Assembly: GCF_029870595.1 (NCBI RefSeq)
Contig: NZ_JAPDIR010000005.1
Location: 186,001 to 250,000 of the forward strand
Length of the DNA: 64,000 nt
From: Sphingomonas sp. CBMAI 2297
GTDB taxonomy: Bacteria > Pseudomonadota > Alphaproteobacteria > Sphingomonadales > Sphingomonadaceae
Direction of reading: 5' to 3'
In this document: positions 34,367-43,702 of the stretch, piece by piece
How positions within the stretch are numbered: position 1 is the first letter of the stretch
Layout: the number at the start of each line of letters is the position of its first letter
Made by a program: the position numbers and the translations under genes
The notes under the pieces: generated by a model
Told to the model about the DNA's origin: nothing
Seen by the model: only the letters and a program-made list of their open reading frames with translations
The model's database searches: none

Positions 34367-35266
34367 ATGGCCGATTTCGAACTCCAGCGGATCCCCCTTC
34401 CCACCGGCGTGACGCTGAACGTCGCCGTCGCGGGCGATCCCGCCGCCCCGCCGCTGCTGCTGCTCCACGGTTTCCCCGAATCGCACCGCACCTGGCGCCA
34501 CCAGATCCCGGCGCTGGCCCGCGACCATTATGTCATCGCGCCCGACCAGCGCGGCTTCGGCCATTCCGCGCGCCCCGAAGGCGTGGCGAACTATACGCCC
34601 GACAGGCCCGTGGCGGACCTGCTCGCGCTGGCCGACTATTTCGGGCTCGCCCCCTTCACCCTGGCAGGGCACGACTGGGGCGGCGCCATCGCCTGGATGG
34701 CCGCGCTGCAGAACCCGCAGCGCATCGCCCGGCTGATCATCGTCAACGCCCCCCACCCGCTCGTCTTCCAGCGCAGCCTGTTCGACGATCCGGCGCAGCG
34801 CGAGGCCAGCCAGTACATCACCGCCTTCCGCAACCGCGATTTCGAGCAGTTCGTCGCGCGGATCGGGCTGGAGAATTTCTTCGACACGACCTTCGCCAAG
34901 CATGCGGATCCGGCGCTGCTCGCGCCCGAAAAGCCCGCCTATCTGGCCGAATGGAGCCAGCCCGGCGCGATGACCGCGATGCTGAACTGGTATCGTGCCA
35001 GCACCATCCAGGTGCCCGCCCCAGGCGATACGCCGGAGCGGCCGCCCTGGCTCGACGCGCCCTTCCCGCCGCTCACCCAGCCGACCCTGGTGATCTGGGG
35101 GATGCAAGACACCGCGCTGCTGCCCGTCCAGCTCGACGGGCTCGATGCGCTGGTATCGAGCCTCACCACGGTGCGCATCGCGGATGCCGGCCATTTCGTG
35201 CCGTGGCAGAAGCCCGACGCAGTGACCGGGGCGATGCGGGACTGGCTCGCCGCGCGGCAGGGCTGA
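34367..35266 (+). CDS. Alpha/beta hydrolase, epoxide hydrolase-like
   Basis: A 299-residue hydrolase. The oxyanion HGFP motif (LLHGFPESHRTW), nucleophile Asp in GHDWGG, and the late D and H of the triad (IADAGHFVPWQ) place it with soluble epoxide hydrolases and related haloalkane dehalogenases. Substrate unknown. The start is supported by GGCGGG spacing and the family N-terminus. Confidence 0.88.
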   Translation: MADFELQRIPLPTGVTLNVAVAGDPAAPPLLLLHGFPESHRTWRHQIPALARDHYVIAPDQRGFGHSARPEGVANYTPDRPVADLLALADYFGLAPFTLAGHDWGGAIAWMAALQNPQRIARLIIVNAPHPLVFQRSLFDDPAQREASQYITAFRNRDFEQFVARIGLENFFDTTFAKHADPALLAPEKPAYLAEWSQPGAMTAMLNWYRASTIQVPAPGDTPERPPWLDAPFPPLTQPTLVIWGMQDTALLPVQLDGLDALVSSLTTVRIADAGHFVPWQKPDAVTGAMRDWLAARQG

Positions 35267-35570
35267 GCGCCGGAAGTTTCCGAAGTTTACGCTACGGGGG
35301 GCCGATTCTCCCCACCGGCACAGTGTCGATCGACCGCATCGCCGATCGGCGTAAAACCAATATGGTTCACTGTATGTAGATTCTTGCACCCGCTCGGCTC
35401 AGCAGGGAAAATCCTACTTTGCAAGCGGCCTCCCCAGTCCGTCACCCCGGCCTTGTGCCGGGGTCCACGGTGCCTCAAGTACAGCGCCAGGAGCCTCTTG
35501 CTTCCGGCCAGCTTCCCGGTGGACCCCGGCACAAGGCCGGGGTGACGAAGGAAGATGCCAGTCCCCCAAC
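35267..35570. repeat. Repeat region (copy D of the 29-bp motif) with perfect 28-nt inverted arms
   Basis: The gap between convergent genes. AAGTTTACGCTACGG at 35279 resembles 26451. The conserved motif AGCAGGGAAAATCC, TACTTTGCAAGCGGC is at 35401-35429. A perfect 28-nt inverted pair lies at 35441-35468 and 35519-35546 (GTCACCCCGGCCTTGTGC and onward). No gene is seen. Confidence 0.8.
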
Positions 35571-35951
35571 CTAGCGCGCCCGGCGCATCCCCGGCGTCTT
35601 GGCGACCGAAGGATCGTCCAGCAGCCGGCGATATTCGGCGCTCTCCATGCCGAGCAGCGCGATCCGGCCCTCGCCGTCGTGATGCACGCCCCAGCCGAAC
35701 TGCTTCACCAGTGGCGAGGCGCGCAGGCATGCCTGGGGCCTGGCGAAGAAATCCTCGCGGCTCTTGTCCCCGCCCCGCGCGCGATGGGCGGCATGGAGCA
35801 GGTCGTCGCTGGTCATCGCATAGGGCCTGGCGAGCAGCGCATGCTGCACCGCCGCCACCGTGCCGGGCTTTTCCGGCACCGTCCCCGCCGAGACCGGGCT
35901 GTCCGGCGACGCGGTGATCAACGTGTCGCGATAATTGGTCGACTTCGTCAC
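35571..35951 (-). CDS. DUF6157 family protein
   Basis: A 126-residue protein starting at the GTG at 35951: [25 protein letters not shown], then HALLARPYAMTSDDLLHAAHRAR and FGWGVHHDGEGRIALLGMESAEYRRL. These match DUF6157, a family without known function. The start overlaps the stop of the DUF2332 gene by four bases, so the two are translationally coupled. Confidence 0.82.
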   Translation of the reverse strand: MTKSTNYRDTLITASPDSPVSAGTVPEKPGTVAAVQHALLARPYAMTSDDLLHAAHRARGGDKSREDFFARPQACLRASPLVKQFGWGVHHDGEGRIALLGMESAEYRRLLDDPSVAKTPGMRRAR

Positions 35952-37045
35952 AGGCGCACCGCGGCCGCGGCATCGAGGAGAATGCCCTGCTCGCTGCTGC
36001 GCTCCGCGCCGGGGCGGACCCATGCCGCATGGGCATGCGCGGTGGCGACCACCACGCGCGGCCCGCCATCGGGCCAGGTCCGCACGCTCACCACCTGTTC
36101 GCCGAGCGCGCGATCGGGCTCCATCGCCACCCAGGCGAGCGGCCGTTCAGGCGTGGCCGCCGCACCCGCCGTCTCCATCGCGGCGCGGATGCGCGCGGTG
36201 CTCGCATCCGGGACATATTGCCAGACCACCGAGTGCATCAGCACCCGCGTGACGCCCGCTGCCTGCGGCTCGGCCAGGCGCGCCTCCACCCAGTCGGCCG
36301 CATCGGCGCGCGTCAGGTCCACGCCGCCCGCGCGCACCATCGCGATCGCCTTGCGCAGCCGCTCCAGCCGCATCGGCGTCTCGGCCCAGACATAGGCGGA
36401 GAGCCGCGCCGCCACCGCCGGATCGGTGACGTCGAGCGGCGCCACGTCGCAGCCCCGCGTCGAGACGATCTCGAGCGGCGGCAGCGCGGGCGGATCGCCG
36501 AGCCAGGCGGGTGCGATCGTGACGGGCGCATCGGCCGGCCCGAGCAGCGCGCCGCCCAGATCGAAACGATAGCGGTCGATCAGCAGGTTGAGCCCGCCGC
36601 TCGATCCGATCTCCAATATCTCCAGCTTCGGGCCATGGCGCCGCGCGACTTCGATCAGCCCGACGATCAGCGCGCCGGAGCGGCCCGGCTCGTTGGTCTG
36701 GGGCGGTCCGTCGAGCCAGGGGAGCAGGGCGGCGTCGTGGCGCGCCAGCACCCGGTTGAGCGCCGCCTGCAGCGCTTCGCCCGCCAGCCTGCCCGCGAAC
36801 GCCTCCGCCAGTTCCGCGTCGCTGCCCGCCAGTACCAGCGCGTGCAGCCCGCCGACCAGCCGCAGCGGCAGCGCGTCGCGAGTCGGCTCGCCCGGCCAGT
36901 CGAGCACGCGGCGGCCGGTCTCGCTGCCGCGGGTCAGCCCGTCGGCGATCGCGACGCAGATGCCCGCATAGATGGGCGCGTCCATCTTGCGGCAATAGAA
37001 TTCCTGGATCCGAAACGCGCCGCGGTTATTCTCTTCACTGGCCAT
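35948..37045 (-). CDS. DUF2332 family protein
   Basis: A 365-residue protein of DUF2332. The segment [23 protein letters not shown] resembles an S-adenosylmethionine-binding loop (E-I-G-S-S-G-G), and the C-terminal half has [12 protein letters not shown]. The family is uncharacterised; a methyltransferase-like fold is suggested by this motif. The ATG at 37045 sits 64 bp from hisG on the other strand. Confidence 0.86.
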   Translation of the reverse strand: MASEENNRGAFRIQEFYCRKMDAPIYAGICVAIADGLTRGSETGRRVLDWPGEPTRDALPLRLVGGLHALVLAGSDAELAEAFAGRLAGEALQAALNRVLARHDAALLPWLDGPPQTNEPGRSGALIVGLIEVARRHGPKLEILEIGSSGGLNLLIDRYRFDLGGALLGPADAPVTIAPAWLGDPPALPPLEIVSTRGCDVAPLDVTDPAVAARLSAYVWAETPMRLERLRKAIAMVRAGGVDLTRADAADWVEARLAEPQAAGVTRVLMHSVVWQYVPDASTARIRAAMETAGAAATPERPLAWVAMEPDRALGEQVVSVRTWPDGGPRVVVATAHAHAAWVRPGAERSSEQGILLDAAAAVRL

Positions 37046-37109
37046 AAGAATTACCTCCGCGGCGCGTCTGTTGCGCCCATGGGGTGCCCCTAGTAAAGCC
37101 CCGCCTTCG

Positions 37110-37763
37110 ATGACCGAACCGCTGATCCTCGCCGTCCCCAAGGGCCGCATCCTCGACGAGGCGCTGCCGCTGCTCGCCCGTGTCGGCATCGTGCCCGAGC
37201 CGGACTTCGCCGACGAGGGCTCGCGCGCGCTCCGCTTCCGGACCAACACGCCCGCGATCGACCTGATCCGCGTGCGGGCGTTCGACGTCGCCACCTTCGT
37301 CGCGCATGGTGCCGCGCAGCTCGGCATCGTCGGCTCGGACGTGCTCGCCGAGTTCGACTATTCGGAACTCTATGCCCCGGTGGACCTGGGGATCGGCCAT
37401 TGCCGCATCTCGGTCGCCGAGCCGGCCGACCTGGCGGAGCGCGACGATCCGCGCGGCTGGAGCCATGTCCGCGTCGCCACCAAATATCCGCACATCACCC
37501 GCGCCCATTTCGAGGCGCGCGGCGTGCAGGCGGAGTGCGTCAAGCTCAACGGCGCGATGGAGCTGGCGCCCGTGCTGGGGCTGGCGCCGCGCATCGTCGA
37601 CCTCGTCTCCTCGGGCCGCACGCTCAAGGAGAACGGGCTGGTCGAAGTGGAAGTGATCGCCGAGGTGAGCAGCCGGCTGATCGTCAACCGCGCCGCCTTC
37701 AAGACGCGCGCGACCGAAGTGGTGCCGCTGGTCGACGGGTTCCGCCGGGCGGTGGCCCAATGA
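37110..37763 (+). CDS. hisG: ATP phosphoribosyltransferase, short form HisG
   Basis: A 217-residue HisG catalysing the first step of histidine synthesis (ATP plus PRPP). The N-terminal [16 protein letters not shown], the [12 protein letters not shown] phosphate region and [16 protein letters not shown] (PRPP site) are clear. The length and absence of the C-terminal regulatory domain mark the short form, which needs HisZ; no hisZ is in the window. The stop overlaps the hisD start. Confidence 0.95.
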   Translation: MTEPLILAVPKGRILDEALPLLARVGIVPEPDFADEGSRALRFRTNTPAIDLIRVRAFDVATFVAHGAAQLGIVGSDVLAEFDYSELYAPVDLGIGHCRISVAEPADLAERDDPRGWSHVRVATKYPHITRAHFEARGVQAECVKLNGAMELAPVLGLAPRIVDLVSSGRTLKENGLVEVEVIAEVSSRLIVNRAAFKTRATEVVPLVDGFRRAVAQ

Positions 37764-39052
37764 TCCGGCTGGACGCCGGCGATGCGGGCTTCGCCCGGGC
37801 GTTCACCGATCTGGTCGATGCACGGCGCGAGGCCGATGAAGACGTCGCGCGCGACGTCGCCGCGATCGTCGCCCGGGTCCGGGCCGAGGGCGATGCGGCG
37901 CTCAGGGACCTCACCCGGCGCTTCGACCGGTTCGACCTCGACGCCCAGGGCTGGAAGCTCGACCGCGCCGACTGCCTCGCCGCCTGGGAGGGGCTCTCCC
38001 CCGAGCTGCGCGATGCGCTGGAGCTCGCCGCCGAGCGCATCGCCGCCTATCATGCGAAGCAGAAGCCCGAGGATCGCGACGAGATCGACGCGCAGGGCAT
38101 CAGGCTGGGCGCGCGCTGGCGGGCGGTGGACGCGGCGGGCGTCTATGTGCCCGGCGGCCGGGCCGCCTATCCCAGCTCGGTGCTGATGAACGCGCTGCCG
38201 GCCAAGGCGGCGGGCGTCGGCCGGCTGGTGATGGTGACGCCGACGCCGGACGGCGACGTGAATCCGCTCGTCCTCGCCGCCGCGCACCTGGCCGGTGTCG
38301 ACGAGATCTGGCGCGTCGGCGGCGCCCAGGCGATCGCCGCGCTCGCTTATGGCACCGACAGGATCGCGCCGGTCGACGTGATCACCGGACCGGGCAATGC
38401 CTGGGTGGCCGAGGCCAAGCGCCAGCTCTACGGCGTGGTCGGCATCGACATGGTCGCCGGGCCGAGCGAGATCGTAGTGGTCGCCGACGGCGGGAACAAT
38501 GCCGACTGGATCGCCGCCGACCTGCTCAGCCAGGCCGAGCACGACCCGACCAGCCAGTCGATCCTGTTCACCGACGATGCGGCGTTCGCCGACAAGGTGG
38601 CCGAAGCGGTGGCGCGCGCGCTGGCCGCGCTCGCCACCGAGAAGACCGCGCGGGCGAGCTGGGAAGCGAACGGCGCGATCATCCTGGTGCCCGATCTGGT
38701 CAGCGCGATGCCGCTGGTCGATCGCCTGGCGCCCGAGCATCTCGAGCTTGCCTGCGACGATGCCGAGCGGCTGTTCGACATGGTCCGCCATGCCGGCTCC
38801 GTCTTCATCGGCCGCTACACGCCCGAGGCGGTGGGCGATTATGTCGCGGGCCCGAATCATGTCCTCCCCACCGGCCGCCGGGCGCGCTTCGCCTCGGGCT
38901 TGTCGGTGCTCGACTTCATGAAGCGCACCAGCTTCCTGTCGCTCGACCGCGACGGGCTGGCCGCGATCGGCCCGGCGGCGGTGGCGCTCGCCCATGCCGA
39001 GGGGCTGCCGGCGCATGCCGAGTCCGTCGCCATTCGCCTGAGGAGCAGTTGA
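37760..39052 (+). CDS. hisD: Histidinol dehydrogenase
   Basis: A 430-residue NAD- and zinc-dependent enzyme for the last two steps of histidine synthesis. Motifs seen: [74 protein letters not shown] (zinc region) and APEHLEL, with the final LPAHAESV. Length is standard. Coupled to hisG by a four-base overlap. Confidence 0.97.
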   Translation: MIRLDAGDAGFARAFTDLVDARREADEDVARDVAAIVARVRAEGDAALRDLTRRFDRFDLDAQGWKLDRADCLAAWEGLSPELRDALELAAERIAAYHAKQKPEDRDEIDAQGIRLGARWRAVDAAGVYVPGGRAAYPSSVLMNALPAKAAGVGRLVMVTPTPDGDVNPLVLAAAHLAGVDEIWRVGGAQAIAALAYGTDRIAPVDVITGPGNAWVAEAKRQLYGVVGIDMVAGPSEIVVVADGGNNADWIAADLLSQAEHDPTSQSILFTDDAAFADKVAEAVARALAALATEKTARASWEANGAIILVPDLVSAMPLVDRLAPEHLELACDDAERLFDMVRHAGSVFIGRYTPEAVGDYVAGPNHVLPTGRRARFASGLSVLDFMKRTSFLSLDRDGLAAIGPAAVALAHAEGLPAHAESVAIRLRSS

Positions 39053-39441
39053 TGCGCGCACCCGATCTGGACGAGGATGGCTGGTGCCTCGAAAGCGGGC
39101 TTGAGCGCCACCTGCTCCATCCCGAGAGTTTCGAAATCCCCGACGAGGCGACGCGCGCCGGCCTGCTGCCTGGCGACTTCGCCAAGCTGATCTTCGTGAT
39201 CGCGGTCGAGGAGGATGACGAACCGATCGTCGAGCGGATGTGGGTGGTGGTGCGCGAGGCCGCGGACGGCACCTATTTCGGGCTGCTCGATAACGAGCCC
39301 GAGATCGACGAGAATGACGAGTTCTGGCTGGGTACCGAAGTGCCGTTCGGGCCGGAGCATGTGATCGAGGTGCAGGCGGGCAATGCCGAGAGCCGCGACT
39401 ATGCCGCGCGGGCGCCGCTCAGGGCCTGGCCGCGCGGCTGA
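39052..39441 (+). CDS. DUF2314-like protein
   Basis: A 129-residue acidic protein whose ATG overlaps the hisD stop. The centre (VERMWVVVREAADGTYFGLLDNEPEIDENDEFWLGTEV) fits the DUF2314 pattern: W-V-x-V, x-G-x-L-D-N-x-P, then a hydrophobic strand. Function unknown. It ends 19 bp inside the convergent exported-protein gene. Confidence 0.65.
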   Translation: MRAPDLDEDGWCLESGLERHLLHPESFEIPDEATRAGLLPGDFAKLIFVIAVEEDDEPIVERMWVVVREAADGTYFGLLDNEPEIDENDEFWLGTEVPFGPEHVIEVQAGNAESRDYAARAPLRAWPRG

Positions 39442-39865
39442 AGGGAATTGGCCAGGCGGCCTTGCGGCGGTCCGATTTCAGCAGGCGATCGAGATGCCGG
39501 GCGTTCTCGTCATCGACCGAGGTCCTGTAGTGACTCGGATCGCCGAACAGGAAGAGCCGCACGCGTTCGCCGACCCGGTTGAAGCTGAGGTCACAGGCAC
39601 CGCTGTCGCCATGGACATAGACGAAGCTTTCGGCGCTTCCCTTGAGCACTTCCTGCACGCGAATCCTGGCAGGCACGCCGCCATCCTCGCCCGCCGCCAC
39701 CACTTCCCCATCGAGGATGAGGCTGGCATCGGCGATGATCTGCTTCGCTTTGGCACGGCGTTCGGCATAGGTCGGTTCGTGGTCGATGACGATCGAGCAG
39801 GCATGCGCCGCGGGAGCCCCCGAAATGGCGGCGAGGAAACCGAGCAGTGCAACACGCTTTGCCAT
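39419..39865 (-). CDS. Exported protein of unknown function
   Basis: A 148-residue protein with a signal peptide (ending AHA, about residue 22) and mature N-terminus CSIVIDHEPTYAERRAKAK. Asp/Glu-rich beta sequence follows, with ILDGEVVAAGEDGGVPARIRVQEVLKGS, reminiscent of NTR/TIMP-like fold proteins. Two cysteines (CS... and ACDLSF) could form a disulfide. The 3' end overlaps the DUF2314-like gene by 23 bp. Confidence 0.65.
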   Translation of the reverse strand: MAKRVALLGFLAAISGAPAAHACSIVIDHEPTYAERRAKAKQIIADASLILDGEVVAAGEDGGVPARIRVQEVLKGSAESFVYVHGDSGACDLSFNRVGERVRLFLFGDPSHYRTSVDDENARHLDRLLKSDRRKAAWPIPFSRAARP

Positions 39866-39894
39866 ATCGGCCGAACATACCTATGGGGCGCAGC

Positions 39895-40356
39895 ATGCCA
39901 AGCCATCAAGCAAAGTCCCGTTCCAAGGCGCGCGCCGCCGCGCGCCTCGCCGCCGTGCAGGCGCTGTACCAGCACGAGATGGAAGCGACCTCGATTCCGG
40001 CGCTGCTCCACGAGTTCCACAATCATCGCCTGGGCGCGACGATCGAGGACGTGGAATATGCCGAGGCCGACATCGCCTTTTTCGACGACATCGTGGTCGG
40101 CGTGAGCGAGCGCCGCGACGAGATCGACCGGATGATCGCCACCAAGCTGACCGCCGACTGGAGCCTCGACCGGCTCGACAAGCCGATGCGCCAGATCCTG
40201 CGCGCCGGCACCTATGAGCTGATGGCGCGCAAGGACGTGCCCGTCGGCGCGGCGATCAGCGAGTATCTCGACGTCACCGACGCCTTTTACGACCGTCGCG
40301 AAAAGGGCTTCGTCAACGGCATCCTCGATGCCGTGGCGAAGGAAGTCCGGGGTTGA
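39895..40356 (+). CDS. nusB: Transcription antitermination protein NusB
   Basis: The 153-residue NusB forms the boxA-binding partner of NusE/S10 in antitermination. Visible: ARLAAVQALYQHEMEAT, LDRLDKPMRQILRAGTYELM, VPVGAAISEYLDVTDAF and KGFVNGILDAVAKE. The ATG at 39895 gives the typical basic N-terminus; one at 39883 is possible. thiL and hppA follow. Confidence 0.95.
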   Translation: MPSHQAKSRSKARAAARLAAVQALYQHEMEATSIPALLHEFHNHRLGATIEDVEYAEADIAFFDDIVVGVSERRDEIDRMIATKLTADWSLDRLDKPMRQILRAGTYELMARKDVPVGAAISEYLDVTDAFYDRREKGFVNGILDAVAKEVRG

Positions 40357-40357
40357 A

Positions 40358-40490
40358 CCTGATCCTCCCCCGCGGGGGGAGGGGGACCGCCGCGAAGCGG
40401 TGGTGGAGGGGGATCGCCCCGAACGAACCGCCTGCGGCATGCCCCTTCCACCAGCTTCGCTGGCATCCCTCCCCCTGCGAGGGAGGATTT
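40358..40490. repeat. Inverted repeat pair covering the thiL ribosome-binding site
   Basis: The left copy, about 40358-40413 (CTCCCCCGCGGGGGGAG, then CCGCGAAGCGG), and the right copy, about 40442-40490 (CCAGCTTCGCTGG, then CTCCCCCTGCGAGGGAGG), are imperfect inverted copies. The right arm ends in GGGAGG, which serves as the Shine-Dalgarno of thiL. It could fold in the nusB-thiL mRNA. Confidence 0.7.
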
Positions 40491-40495
40491 GAGCA

Positions 40496-41335
40496 GTGAA
40501 CGAAGCCGAGTTCATCGCGGCCCTGCGCACCCTCCCCCTCCATCCGGGCGCCGAGGGCCTGCGCGACGACACCGCGACGCTGGCGATCGGCGGCGAGACG
40601 CTGATCCTCACCCATGACGCCATTGCCGAGGGCGTGCATTACCGCGCCGGCACCGATCCGTTCGACATCGCCTGGAAGCTGGTCGCGGTGAACCTGTCCG
40701 ACCTGGCCGCCAAGGGCGCCGAGCCGCTGGGCGTGCTGATCGGCGCCGTGCTGGTGGAGGGGGCGGAACGCTTCGTCGAAGGATTGCGCGCGATCCTCAC
40801 CGAATATGCCGTGCCGCTGCTCGGCGGCGACACCATCTCGGTCAGCCCCGCCACCTTCGGCTGCACCGCGATCGGCCGCGCCGGCGCCACCGTGCCGCGC
40901 CGCGACGGCGGGCGGGCAGGCGACGCGCTATGGGTGACCGGCACGATCGGCGCGGCGATGCTGGGCTTCGAGGCGGGCGACGGCGCCGCCTATCTCCGCC
41001 CGCGCCCGCGCCTCGCCGAGGGCCGTGCCCTGGCGCCGCATGTCCATGCGATGATGGACGTGTCGGACGGCCTCCTCCTCGACGCTGCCCGCCTGGCCGA
41101 GGCGAGCGGCTGCACCGCCGGGATCGCGCGCGCGGCCCTGCCCGTCGCCCCGGGCGCCGATCCGCTGCGCGCCGCGACCTGGGGCGACGATTACGAGCTG
41201 CTGTTCGCCGCGCCCGCCGATTTCGCGCCGCCCGTGCCGGCCACGCGGATCGGCACGCTGACGGAACGGGGAAGCGCCTCCCTGCTGCTCGACGGCGCGG
41301 CGCCCGATTGCGCGCTCGGCTACCAGCATCGCTGA
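40496..41335 (+). CDS. thiL: Thiamine-monophosphate kinase
   Basis: A 279-residue ThiL, which phosphorylates thiamine monophosphate to the pyrophosphate. Motifs: LRDDTATLAIGGETLILTHDAI, VNLSDLAAKGAEPLG, LLGGDTISV and [21 protein letters not shown]. Somewhat shorter than enterobacterial ThiL (about 325). The GTG at 40496 has GGGAGG 9 nt upstream. Confidence 0.94.
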   Translation: MNEAEFIAALRTLPLHPGAEGLRDDTATLAIGGETLILTHDAIAEGVHYRAGTDPFDIAWKLVAVNLSDLAAKGAEPLGVLIGAVLVEGAERFVEGLRAILTEYAVPLLGGDTISVSPATFGCTAIGRAGATVPRRDGGRAGDALWVTGTIGAAMLGFEAGDGAAYLRPRPRLAEGRALAPHVHAMMDVSDGLLLDAARLAEASGCTAGIARAALPVAPGADPLRAATWGDDYELLFAAPADFAPPVPATRIGTLTERGSASLLLDGAAPDCALGYQHR

Positions 41336-41443
41336 GCGGCTTGCGCTACGGGCAACCGCTCGATAGCCTCCCCATACCGGGCCTTTTAAACCGGCACACA
41401 GACCGGCGCGGCTCGATATCCAATAGGGGAAGGGCTTGAACGC

Positions 41444-43624
41444 ATGACGATTGTGTACATCGCCATAGCCTGCGGCGTGCTCGCAGTGCTCTATGGCTTG
41501 TTGACCAGCCAGCAGGTGCTGAAGGCGCCGGCGGGCAACGAGAAGATGCAGAGCATCGCCGCTGCCATCCAGGAAGGCGCCAAGGCCTATCTCGGCCGGC
41601 AATATATGACGATCGCCGTGGTGGGCGTGATCGTCGCCATCGTCCTGTTCTTCACGCTGGGGACGCTTTCGACGATCGGCTTCCTCGTCGGCGCCGTGCT
41701 TTCGGGCGTGGCGGGATTCGTGGGCATGAACATCTCGGTGCGCGCGAATGTCCGCACCGCGGAAGCGGCACGGACCTCGCTCCAGGGCGGCCTCACCCTC
41801 GCCTTCCGCTCGGGCGCGATCACCGGCATGCTGGTGGCGGGCCTGGGCCTGCTCGCGATCGCCGTGCTGTTCTGGTATCTGGTCGGCCCGTCCGGGCTCG
41901 CGCCCAACAGCCGCAAGGTGATCGAGGCGCTGACCGCCCTCGCCTTCGGCGCCTCGCTGATCTCGATCTTCGCGCGCCTGGGCGGCGGCATCTTCACCAA
42001 GGCCGCCGATGTGGGTGCCGACCTGGTCGGCAAGGTCGAGGCCGGCATTCCCGAGGACGATCCCCGCAACCCGGCTGTGATCGCGGACAATGTCGGCGAC
42101 AATGTCGGCGACTGCGCCGGCATGGCCGCCGACCTGTTCGAAACCTATGTCGTGACGCTCGGCCTCACCATGGTCTCGATCGCGCTGCTGGTGAAGAATC
42201 TGTCGGACGAACTGCTGCTCAAGCTGATGTCGCTGCCGCTGATCGTCGGCGGCGTGTGCATCATCACGTCGATCATCGGCACCTATATGGTCCGCCTGGG
42301 CAAGAGCCAGTCGATCATGGGCGCGCTCTACAAGGGCTTCTGGACCACCGCGATCCTCTCGGTCCCGGCGATCTGGTTCGTCACCCAATATACGCTGGGC
42401 GACATGAACGCGGCGATCGGCGGCCTCTCCATCGATCCCAGCACCTTCCTCGAGCCGAGCGACCATGTGACCGCCGAGGCGGCGCAGGGCCTGATCGCGG
42501 GTCCGCAATTCACCGGCTGGAGCCTGTTCATCTGCATGATGATCGGCCTGGCCGTCACCGGCCTGCTGGTGTGGATCACCGAATATTACACCGGGACCCA
42601 GTATCGCCCGGTCAAGTCGATCGCCAAGGCTTCGGTGACGGGCCATGGCACCAACGTGATCCAGGGCCTGGCGATCAGCCTGGAATCCACCGCGCTGCCG
42701 ACGCTCGTCATCGTCGTCGCGGTGATCGCCGCCTATCAGATCGCCGGCATCATCGGCGTGGCCTTCGCCGCGACTTCGCTGCTGGCGCTGGCCGGCATGG
42801 TCGTCGCGCTCGACGCCTATGGCCCGGTGACCGACAATGCCGGCGGCATCGCCGAGATGGCGGGGCTGGAGGATGAGGTCCGCCACAAGACCGACGCGCT
42901 CGACGCGGTGGGCAACACCACCAAGGCCGTGACCAAGGGCTATGCGATCGGATCGGCCGCGCTCGCCGCGCTGGTGCTGTTCGGCGCCTATACCACCGAC
43001 CTCAAGGAGTTCTTCCCGGACGTGCCGGTGGATTTCTCCCTGAGCAATCCATACGTGATCGTCGGCCTGCTGCTCGGCGCCCTGCTGCCCTATCTGTTCG
43101 GCGCCTTCGGCATGACCGCCGTCGGCCGCGCGGCGGGTTCGGTGGTCGAGGACGTCCGCCAGCAATTCGCGCAGGACAAGGGCATCATGGCCGGCACCAG
43201 CCGCCCCAATTATGCCCGCACGGTGGACATCGTCACCAAGGCGGCGATCAAGGAGATGATCGTGCCGTCGCTGCTGCCGGTGCTGAGCCCGATCGCGATC
43301 TACTTCATCATCACCGCGGTCGCCGGCCAGTCCCAGGGCTTCGCGGCGGTGGGCGCGATGCTGCTCGGCGTGATCGTCTCGGGCCTGTTCGTCGCCATCT
43401 CGATGACTTCGGGCGGCGGCGCGTGGGACAATGCCAAGAAATATATCGAGGACGGCAATTATGGCGGCAAGGGATCGGAAGCGCACAAGGCGGCCGTGAC
43501 CGGCGACACCGTGGGCGATCCCTACAAGGACACCGCGGGCCCGGCCGTGAACCCGATGATCAAGATCACCAACATCGTGGCGCTGCTGCTGCTCGCCGCG
43601 CTGGCCGGCCACGCCGCGGGCTGA
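41444..43624 (+). CDS. hppA: Membrane-bound proton-pumping inorganic pyrophosphatase
   Basis: A 726-residue, 16-helix pump coupling pyrophosphate hydrolysis to proton export. The substrate site [38 protein letters not shown] and the C-terminal [13 protein letters not shown] plus [13 protein letters not shown] are intact. The stretch [10 protein letters not shown] has Lys and Thr at the positions that distinguish potassium-independent enzymes from potassium-dependent ones. A terminator follows 24 bp after the stop. Confidence 0.97.
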   Translation: MTIVYIAIACGVLAVLYGLLTSQQVLKAPAGNEKMQSIAAAIQEGAKAYLGRQYMTIAVVGVIVAIVLFFTLGTLSTIGFLVGAVLSGVAGFVGMNISVRANVRTAEAARTSLQGGLTLAFRSGAITGMLVAGLGLLAIAVLFWYLVGPSGLAPNSRKVIEALTALAFGASLISIFARLGGGIFTKAADVGADLVGKVEAGIPEDDPRNPAVIADNVGDNVGDCAGMAADLFETYVVTLGLTMVSIALLVKNLSDELLLKLMSLPLIVGGVCIITSIIGTYMVRLGKSQSIMGALYKGFWTTAILSVPAIWFVTQYTLGDMNAAIGGLSIDPSTFLEPSDHVTAEAAQGLIAGPQFTGWSLFICMMIGLAVTGLLVWITEYYTGTQYRPVKSIAKASVTGHGTNVIQGLAISLESTALPTLVIVVAVIAAYQIAGIIGVAFAATSLLALAGMVVALDAYGPVTDNAGGIAEMAGLEDEVRHKTDALDAVGNTTKAVTKGYAIGSAALAALVLFGAYTTDLKEFFPDVPVDFSLSNPYVIVGLLLGALLPYLFGAFGMTAVGRAAGSVVEDVRQQFAQDKGIMAGTSRPNYARTVDIVTKAAIKEMIVPSLLPVLSPIAIYFIITAVAGQSQGFAAVGAMLLGVIVSGLFVAISMTSGGGAWDNAKKYIEDGNYGGKGSEAHKAAVTGDTVGDPYKDTAGPAVNPMIKITNIVALLLLAALAGHAAG

Positions 43625-43647
43625 TCTTCACCCAAGGCTGAAAAGCG

Positions 43648-43677
43648 GAAGGCCGCCGGAGCGATCCGGCGGCCTTC
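43648..43677. terminator. Rho-independent terminator after hppA
   Basis: A 13-bp stem, GAAGGCCGCCGGA and TCCGGCGGCCTTC with a GCGA loop, followed by TTC. Likely serves both hppA and the convergent repeat-protein gene. Confidence 0.9.
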
Positions 43678-43702
43678 TTCGCATCCGGGCGAATGCGATC
43701 CG

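Noticed and set aside
40358..40490. Thiamine (TPP) riboswitch before thiL
   Set aside because: No THI-box sequence is visible; the structure is an inverted repeat of the dispersed kind.
40928..43612. 894-codon frame opposite hppA
   Set aside because: His/Arg/Gly/Asp-rich antisense product of the pump gene.
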